This document shows, piece by piece, positions 5,540-9,543 of a DNA stretch of 9,543 bases; position 1 is the first letter of the stretch; the number at the start of each line of letters is the position of its first letter. The notes under the pieces are model-generated. The model was not told the origin of the DNA. It made no database searches and saw only the letters and a list, made by a program, of their open reading frames with translations. The translations under genes and the position numbers were made by a program. This DNA is from Treponema sp. UBA4326 (lineage in GTDB: Bacteria; Spirochaetota; Spirochaetia; Treponematales; Treponemataceae): assembly GCA_002393835.1 (NCBI GenBank), contig DGTW01000272.1, positions 1-9,543 of the forward strand, in the 5' to 3' direction.

Positions 5540-6079
5540 TCAAAGTCCGTAAAAATTTACGATGGAGCGTCCGTAAATACGCTTGTCTTTTAGAGAAAGT
5601 TTTCCGATTTGCTCAGGGAGAGCATCCTCTTCAGGATAATGAATCATCACAAAACCACCGTCATTCAGCAAGTCCCTTTTCTCAATAATATTCAGCAAAT
5701 CAAGCCTGTACTTGTAAGGGAAGGGGGGATCAAGAAAAATATAATCAAACTTGTCTTTGCATCTCTTTAAGAAAAGCTCAACGGCCATAAAATGACAGCC
5801 GATTTTGACCCCAAGCTCTTTTTCAGTAATACTGACATTTTCGAGAACCTGCTTTACCTTGATTTTATCCTTTTCGCACAGTTGAACAGATTTTGAGCCT
5901 CGGGATACAGCCTCAATTGCTATGGTTCCACTTCCAGAAAACAAGTCCAGCCAGGACTTTCCTTCCAAATCACCCAATATCGCAAAAACAGACTCCCTCA
6001 TTCTGTCCATGGCAGGCCTGATTATTCCATCAGGGCATTTTATTACTCGTCCCTTTAACTTTCCACCAGTGATTCGCAT
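5540..6079 (-). CDS. rsmD: 16S rRNA (guanine-966-N2)-methyltransferase
   Basis: This is a 179-residue SAM-dependent methyltransferase that modifies G966 of 16S rRNA during 30S assembly. Family marks are MRITGGKLKGR at the N-terminus, RPAMDRMRESVFAIL (21-35), the SAM-binding motif LDLFSGSGTIAIEAVSRG (44-61), and the catalytic DPPF at 117-120 (FLDPPFPY). Length is normal for the family. The ATG at 6079 has AGGA about seven bases upstream. The ankyrin gene ends 15 bases before this start, so the two are almost certainly co-transcribed. The coding end touches a 12-bp inverted repeat. RPAMDRMRES differs slightly from the common RPT.DRVRE but keeps the key Asp, Arg and Glu. Confidence 0.94.
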   Translation of the reverse strand: MRITGGKLKGRVIKCPDGIIRPAMDRMRESVFAILGDLEGKSWLDLFSGSGTIAIEAVSRGSKSVQLCEKDKIKVKQVLENVSITEKELGVKIGCHFMAVELFLKRCKDKFDYIFLDPPFPYKYRLDLLNIIEKRDLLNDGGFVMIHYPEEDALPEQIGKLSLKDKRIYGRSIVNFYGL

Positions 6080-6094
6080 TTATTTTCCTTGATT

Positions 6095-7492
6095 TTATGA
6101 ATTTGGATTTAATGACCAATATGTTACATTGTGAGGAAGTTTTTGGTTTTCCTTGGCATAGTCATAGGCTGTCTTACCGCTAGATGCCTCTACCTGATAT
6201 TTTGAAGCACCGTTCACAAGAAGCCAGTCAATGACATCCGTATTTTTGCCAAGTTGACAAGCAAGCATGAGAGGTGTTTTTCCGTCGTAAGGAACATTGA
6301 GAGGAACCTGCTTGTCTATAAAAGCCTGAAGAACGGCCGGACTATTGTAATTTGAGATTCCGTAAGCGAGAGCCTGCCTGGCTTCTTCTGAGTCCGGACT
6401 ATAGGTGTCAAGAAGAACAGAAACTACATCTGGATTTTCTGAAAATCCTGCGCTTAGCATGAGCGGTGTAATTCCGTACTTGTTTCTTATTGAGCGGTCT
6501 GCCCCGCGATAAAGGAGCAGTTTCGTTACATCAGCATCTTTCTGAAAACGAGCGGCATACATAAGGGCGGTCCAGCCATCCTTGTCAACGGCATCGATTT
6601 GGGCACCGGAATAGAGCAAATCCTCGATTTTGGTAATGTCGCCTTTTTTAGCCGCAAGCATGAGCTTTGTTCGTCCGTTCGAGTCCCGGCGGTTTGCGTC
6701 CGCAATAAAATGCTTGGCGGCTTCTTCTGCGGCAACAAGGGCTGCGGGAATCTCAAGCTGGGCATATTTGTCGTTGGCATAGTCATAGAGATATATGCTT
6801 TCAGGAACAAGAACTGGTGAAGACAGGGAACTTAAATCAAGCAGGGTATTTTTTACCTCTGCCGGCTCTTCAGACTCTGGAGCCTGCTCTTCGTCAAATT
6901 CCAAATCTGGCTCAGGCTCTTCTGGCTGAATTTCGACTGGAGTTTCGACTGGAGCCTCTGCTTCTTCAGGACTTTCTTGAGCCGGCTCTTCTTCTGCAAA
7001 AGCGACAGGCTCAGAGGCATAAGCATTAAGCAGGGAAATTATTTCCTGACTTATAAGCTCGTTTTTTCGCGCATAGTCGTAGGCCGTCAGATTATCATTG
7101 TCCCTTGTAAGGATTCTTGCTTCTTTTTTGGAATCATCTTTTGCCCCGTAAAAAAGGACATTCTCCACGGCCTCAATGTCAGTTTCGTACTGGCAGGCAT
7201 ACATAAAAGCCGTGACTCCGCCCTTAGTCTTTGAATCTGGAGACATTCTGGCTTTTTTTAGCAGCAAATCAATGACATCGTTGGCACGGGAAGCCTTTAG
7301 GGCAGCCATGAGCAAATTCTCTTCTTCAGCAAAACGGGTAAAATCCTTAAATGAATAATCAGTTTCGATTACATGCTGAATTTTTTGAGGAGTTTCCGTC
7401 TCAACAAGAATAAAGGCATCATCAACCCAGGGAAAGGCAAATAATGAAGTAAGAGAGGATAATAAAGCTAAAACTGAAAAAACTTTCTTCAT
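6095..7492 (-). CDS. exported ankyrin-repeat protein with acidic Pro/Glu linker
   Basis: This 465-residue protein begins with a signal peptide (MKKVFSVLALLSSLTSLFA), probably cleaved before Phe20. There is no lipobox cysteine, so it should be free in the periplasm. Residues ~57-160 form degenerate ankyrin repeats (LLMAALKASRANDVIDLLLKK, then TAFMYACQYETDIEAVENVL). Residues 164-213 are a Glu/Pro-rich, disordered linker. Residues ~270-455 form about five further ankyrin repeats, including GRTKLMLAAKKGDITKIEDLL and GWTALMYAARFQKDADVTKLLL. Ankyrin repeats bind proteins, and the target is unknown. The ATG at 7492 has a perfect AGGAGG six bases upstream and a promoter at 7513-7540. The beta-propeller gene ends 37 bases upstream and rsmD starts 15 bases downstream. 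Confidence 0.9.
   Translation of the reverse strand: MKKVFSVLALLSSLTSLFAFPWVDDAFILVETETPQKIQHVIETDYSFKDFTRFAEEENLLMAALKASRANDVIDLLLKKARMSPDSKTKGGVTAFMYACQYETDIEAVENVLFYGAKDDSKKEARILTRDNDNLTAYDYARKNELISQEIISLLNAYASEPVAFAEEEPAQESPEEAEAPVETPVEIQPEEPEPDLEFDEEQAPESEEPAEVKNTLLDLSSLSSPVLVPESIYLYDYANDKYAQLEIPAALVAAEEAAKHFIADANRRDSNGRTKLMLAAKKGDITKIEDLLYSGAQIDAVDKDGWTALMYAARFQKDADVTKLLLYRGADRSIRNKYGITPLMLSAGFSENPDVVSVLLDTYSPDSEEARQALAYGISNYNSPAVLQAFIDKQVPLNVPYDGKTPLMLACQLGKNTDVIDWLLVNGASKYQVEASSGKTAYDYAKENQKLPHNVTYWSLNPNS
6931..6954 (-). repeat. 12-base tandem duplication in the linker of the ankyrin protein
   Basis: TTTCGACTGGAG occurs twice back to back (6931-6942 and 6943-6954, plus-strand reading). 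It is in frame and encodes the PVET/PVEI step of the Pro/Glu-rich linker, so changes in copy number would lengthen or shorten the linker by four residues without breaking the gene. Confidence 0.85.
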
Positions 7493-7512
7493 AAAAATCC
7501 TCCTTTTTTTAC

Positions 7513-7540
7513 ATTATAACACAATATGCCTAAAATTCAA
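7513..7540 (-). promoter_or_regulatory. internal promoter for the ankyrin gene and rsmD
   Basis: Minus strand: -35 TTGAAT (7540-7535), a 16-base spacer and a perfect -10 TATAAT (7518-7513) preceded by TGT, i.e. an extended -10. The -35 lies in the last codons of the beta-propeller gene (Phe-Glu-Phe) and the spacer covers its TAG. Transcription should start near 7506, only about 14 bases before the ATG, so the AGGAGG site (7504-7499) would lie at the very 5' end of the message. Confidence 0.7.
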
Positions 7541-9449
7541 ACCAATTTCCATCAACAGTCAAATACCAGTCTGCCATGACCGCATTCAGTGTTGAATTAT
7601 ACCAGCTGATTGAACCGTCACGATTAAGAACTACAAGCCGGCTCTGGTTCTTTACGCTTTTAACAGGCATTGATGCTGTCCTTTTGTAAACGAAATCCCT
7701 TCGACTGGTAAGATTGTATGACCTTACCTGACTTTTTCCGATATTCGTGAAAAGCACGTTCTCAGAGAGATTGATGAAAGCCTCGCTGTCCTCATCAGAG
7801 ATTGAATGAAGGTAACGGTAAGATTTTGACTGCGGCTTGTAGGCAAAAATTGCCGTAGTCAGCTTTTTCGTTTTTGAATCCGGATAAATAGTAATCCCGT
7901 AAATCTCAGGATTTGTCTTTGCGTAATCATAGGTGAGGGAATAAGCCACATTGCCTTTCATCGGCAGGGGAACAGTCTCCTGGGTATTCACATTCACATA
8001 AATAAGAGGAACATTTGGTGCAGTTCCGCTTGACTTTGCCACATACAAGTCATTTTCGCTGTAAAGAATGGCATCCTGAATGCTGGTTCCCTTGAAAAGC
8101 TCCCTCTTTTTTAAATTCTTTATGTCAAAGCTATTCACCGATGAATTGGCCTCTATATCAATGAGGGTATCTCCGTAAAGCTTTAAAACTTGAATAGTTC
8201 CCTCCGGGGCAAAAAGCTGGCTGAGACTTCCGTTTGAAAGCTCCAGGAGAACGACAGCTTTTTTTGAGTCCTTTGACCAGAGAATTATGTTTTCACCATA
8301 AGGAATTATGTTGGTGTATCCGCTGTTTCCGGCTTTTCTGTCAACGACTCCGTTGTCGTAAGATGACTTGAAAATTGAAGAAGGCGTAAGGAAGTAAAAA
8401 TCATCACCAACGGCCGCCACATCATAAATTTTATCATACATTTTATCAGTGAGCGACATTTGCACATCAACTCGCTCTGCCGCCGCATAATCGAATTTAT
8501 AGATGTTTCCAAGGTTTGTTCCCGCATAAATTTCATCTTCGGCAAGGGAAGCGCAGACTATCGATTCTCCGTTTTTAAGGCCGGAAAAAGTTCTCACAAG
8601 CTCTGGAGCAATCACGGCCTTGTTCCTGTCATTGGCAATCTTGTAAACCTTAAACTGGCGGTTTTCATTCGTTATGTAATACAAATCCCTGGACTTATTT
8701 GAGCCGACCAAAACAGGATTGTTAGCCGGAAATGTTGAGAGTGTGTTTCCAGTAACAGCCTGAATTACATAAATATTATTCCCCCGAACCCCTGCCGCAA
8801 AAACACTGTTGTTGAAAAGGCAAAACTGGGTCAAGTCATATTCAGTGTTGAAGGAAGCCTTTTTTTCACCGTTATGAAGGTTATAATAAAGCAGGCTCCC
8901 TTTAGGGGAATACATTATGGCAGATTTTTCAGTATCAGATGTCTGCACAAAGCTGACTACGCCTGTATTTCCCTTGATTTTGTTTCTGATGATGCTTCCG
9001 TTCGTAGAATTCAGAAAAAAGGCACCGCTTACGCTGGCCGTTCCGCAGATTATGAAGTTTCCCTTGGCCGAATAGGAAAGGCTTGTAAGCGAATCATTGA
9101 AGCGAAAAGCATATTTTCTGCTGAAAGTCTTCCAGTTCCACACTGAAACCCTGTTCAACGAGGCGCCATCGCTCTCATAAACTGCAATTTCCTTTCCGTT
9201 TGGACTTCTTGCAATCATCTTGATTGGAAGGTCAGAAATCTGATAATGCTCTCCCATGTCGTCTTCTGTCCACTTGATTAAAAAACCATCGTTTCCGGCT
9301 GAAAACATGGATTTCTCGCCATCCTCTAAATAAGCCAGATTAGACACGGCTCCGGAATGTGACTGAGTAGACAAATGAGATTGAGAATAAAGGCAGAATG
9401 CAGAATGAAGAAGGCAGAATGTCAAAATCAGGACTTTATTTTTTTGCAT
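7530..9449 (-). CDS. secreted WD40-like beta-propeller protein
   Basis: This 639-residue protein starts with a signal peptide (MQKNKVLILTFCLLHSAFC, cleavage around residues 19-23). A lipobox is unlikely because Phe precedes the Cys. The mature part is beta-rich with WD40-like blades: SHSGAVSNLAYLED...SAGNDGFLIKW (30-60) is a clear blade, VSVWNW follows at 101-106, and weaker blades run to GSISWY (612-617). The chain ends in ADWYLTVDGNWFEF. The length allows one large or two propellers. No catalytic motif is visible, so a periplasmic or surface scaffold is likely; the partner is unknown. The ATG at 9449 has GGAG seven bases upstream and overlaps the end of the preceding membrane-protein gene by 14 bases. 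The ankyrin gene starts 37 bases downstream. Confidence 0.85.
   Translation of the reverse strand: MQKNKVLILTFCLLHSAFCLYSQSHLSTQSHSGAVSNLAYLEDGEKSMFSAGNDGFLIKWTEDDMGEHYQISDLPIKMIARSPNGKEIAVYESDGASLNRVSVWNWKTFSRKYAFRFNDSLTSLSYSAKGNFIICGTASVSGAFFLNSTNGSIIRNKIKGNTGVVSFVQTSDTEKSAIMYSPKGSLLYYNLHNGEKKASFNTEYDLTQFCLFNNSVFAAGVRGNNIYVIQAVTGNTLSTFPANNPVLVGSNKSRDLYYITNENRQFKVYKIANDRNKAVIAPELVRTFSGLKNGESIVCASLAEDEIYAGTNLGNIYKFDYAAAERVDVQMSLTDKMYDKIYDVAAVGDDFYFLTPSSIFKSSYDNGVVDRKAGNSGYTNIIPYGENIILWSKDSKKAVVLLELSNGSLSQLFAPEGTIQVLKLYGDTLIDIEANSSVNSFDIKNLKKRELFKGTSIQDAILYSENDLYVAKSSGTAPNVPLIYVNVNTQETVPLPMKGNVAYSLTYDYAKTNPEIYGITIYPDSKTKKLTTAIFAYKPQSKSYRYLHSISDEDSEAFINLSENVLFTNIGKSQVRSYNLTSRRDFVYKRTASMPVKSVKNQSRLVVLNRDGSISWYNSTLNAVMADWYLTVDGNWFEF
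9394..9421 (-). repeat. heptanucleotide tandem repeat in a signal-peptide coding region
   Basis: On the plus strand the units are CAGAATG, CAGAATG, AAGAAGG, CAGAATG: four 7-base units, three identical and one with two changes. They encode residues 10-19 of the beta-propeller protein, within FCLLHSAFCL, the hydrophobic core of the signal peptide. Seven is not a multiple of three, so gain or loss of one unit would shift the frame within the first 20 codons. Confidence 0.75.
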
Positions 9450-9543
9450 GAATTAACTCCGAAAAGTAGTGGAAGTCGCCGCTTATGGCCAGCAGAAAAA
9501 GCATGGCAATTATGGCAATTCCTAAATATTGTACAACATTACG
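9436..9543 (-). CDS. C-terminal end of a membrane protein, RseP-like (cut by window edge)
   Basis: An open frame enters from the window edge and ends in TAA at 9438-9436, giving 35 residues. It contains a strong hydrophobic helix (LGIAIIAMLFLLAISG) followed by DFHYFSELIHAKK. The layout, with a final membrane helix and then Asp and aromatic residues close to the end, resembles the C-terminus of site-2 zinc metalloproteases of the RseP/RasP family (…G…L…NDI.RF). The active-site HExxH and PDZ parts would lie outside the window, so the identity is tentative. The stop overlaps the start of the beta-propeller gene by 14 bases in another frame, which implies one transcript and possibly coupled translation. 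Confidence 0.5.
   Translation of the reverse strand, partial: RNVVQYLGIAIIAMLFLLAISGDFHYFSELIHAKK

Noticed and set aside
9390..9449. Lipoprotein signal (HSAFC) in the beta-propeller protein
   Set aside because: Phe directly before the Cys does not fit even the relaxed spirochaetal lipobox, so a signal peptidase I site is more likely.
9509..9536. Promoter-like TTGTAC, 16 bases, CATAAT ahead of the beta-propeller gene
   Set aside because: It lies inside the coding end of the upstream membrane protein, both hexamers deviate, and the 14-base gene overlap already explains expression.
1..9543. CRISPR array, tRNA, rRNA, insertion sequence, phage or toxin-antitoxin genes
   Set aside because: No direct-repeat/spacer pattern, cloverleaf, transposase frame or related motif was seen on either strand.

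Overview
The window looks like chromosomal DNA of a spirochaete, most likely a gut- or rumen-type Treponema. This is inferred from protein style (TPR, ankyrin and beta-propeller repeat proteins next to housekeeping genes) and from the leucine-biosynthesis genes, which the host-restricted T. pallidum lacks. It is not proven by any marker gene. Every gene I can support lies on the minus strand, so transcription runs from high to low coordinates. All complete reading frames look intact. There is no gene-free stretch longer than about 170 bases, and I see no tRNA, rRNA, CRISPR array, insertion sequence or phage gene.

Reading in the direction of transcription, the first block (9543 to 5540) holds the last codons of a membrane protein resembling an RseP-type site-2 protease. 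It overlaps a secreted beta-propeller protein by 14 bases. Next come an exported ankyrin-repeat protein with an acidic Pro/Glu linker and its own extended -10 promoter, and then rsmD (16S rRNA m2G966 methyltransferase). The block ends in a long AT-rich inverted repeat directly at the rsmD stop codon.

The second block (5484 to 2795) starts at a strong promoter with a near-consensus UP element. It holds a small TPR-like protein with a TTG start, a ten-repeat cytoplasmic TPR protein, and rlmN (23S rRNA A2503 methyltransferase), which is coupled to the TPR gene by a TAATG overlap. The rlmN stop codon is the edge of a folded, REP-like element of about 75 bases (2722-2795). This element is the most unusual non-coding structure here.

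The third block (2687 to 1) starts at a clean -35/-10 promoter. It holds a 69-residue HMA-fold protein that has lost its CxxC metal site, a D-2-hydroxyacid (glycerate-type) dehydrogenase four bases downstream, leuC, and the first 16 codons of leuD. LeuC and LeuD together form isopropylmalate isomerase of leucine synthesis. The dehydrogenase and HMA-like protein probably share their transcript, since no convincing separate leuC promoter is visible.

Points most worth a second look are the folded element at the rlmN end, a heptanucleotide repeat inside a signal-peptide coding region (a possible frame-shifting contingency repeat), the UP-element promoter, the AT-rich 12-bp inverted repeat after rsmD, and the metal-site-less HMA protein. 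I did not find a clear new multi-gene system.
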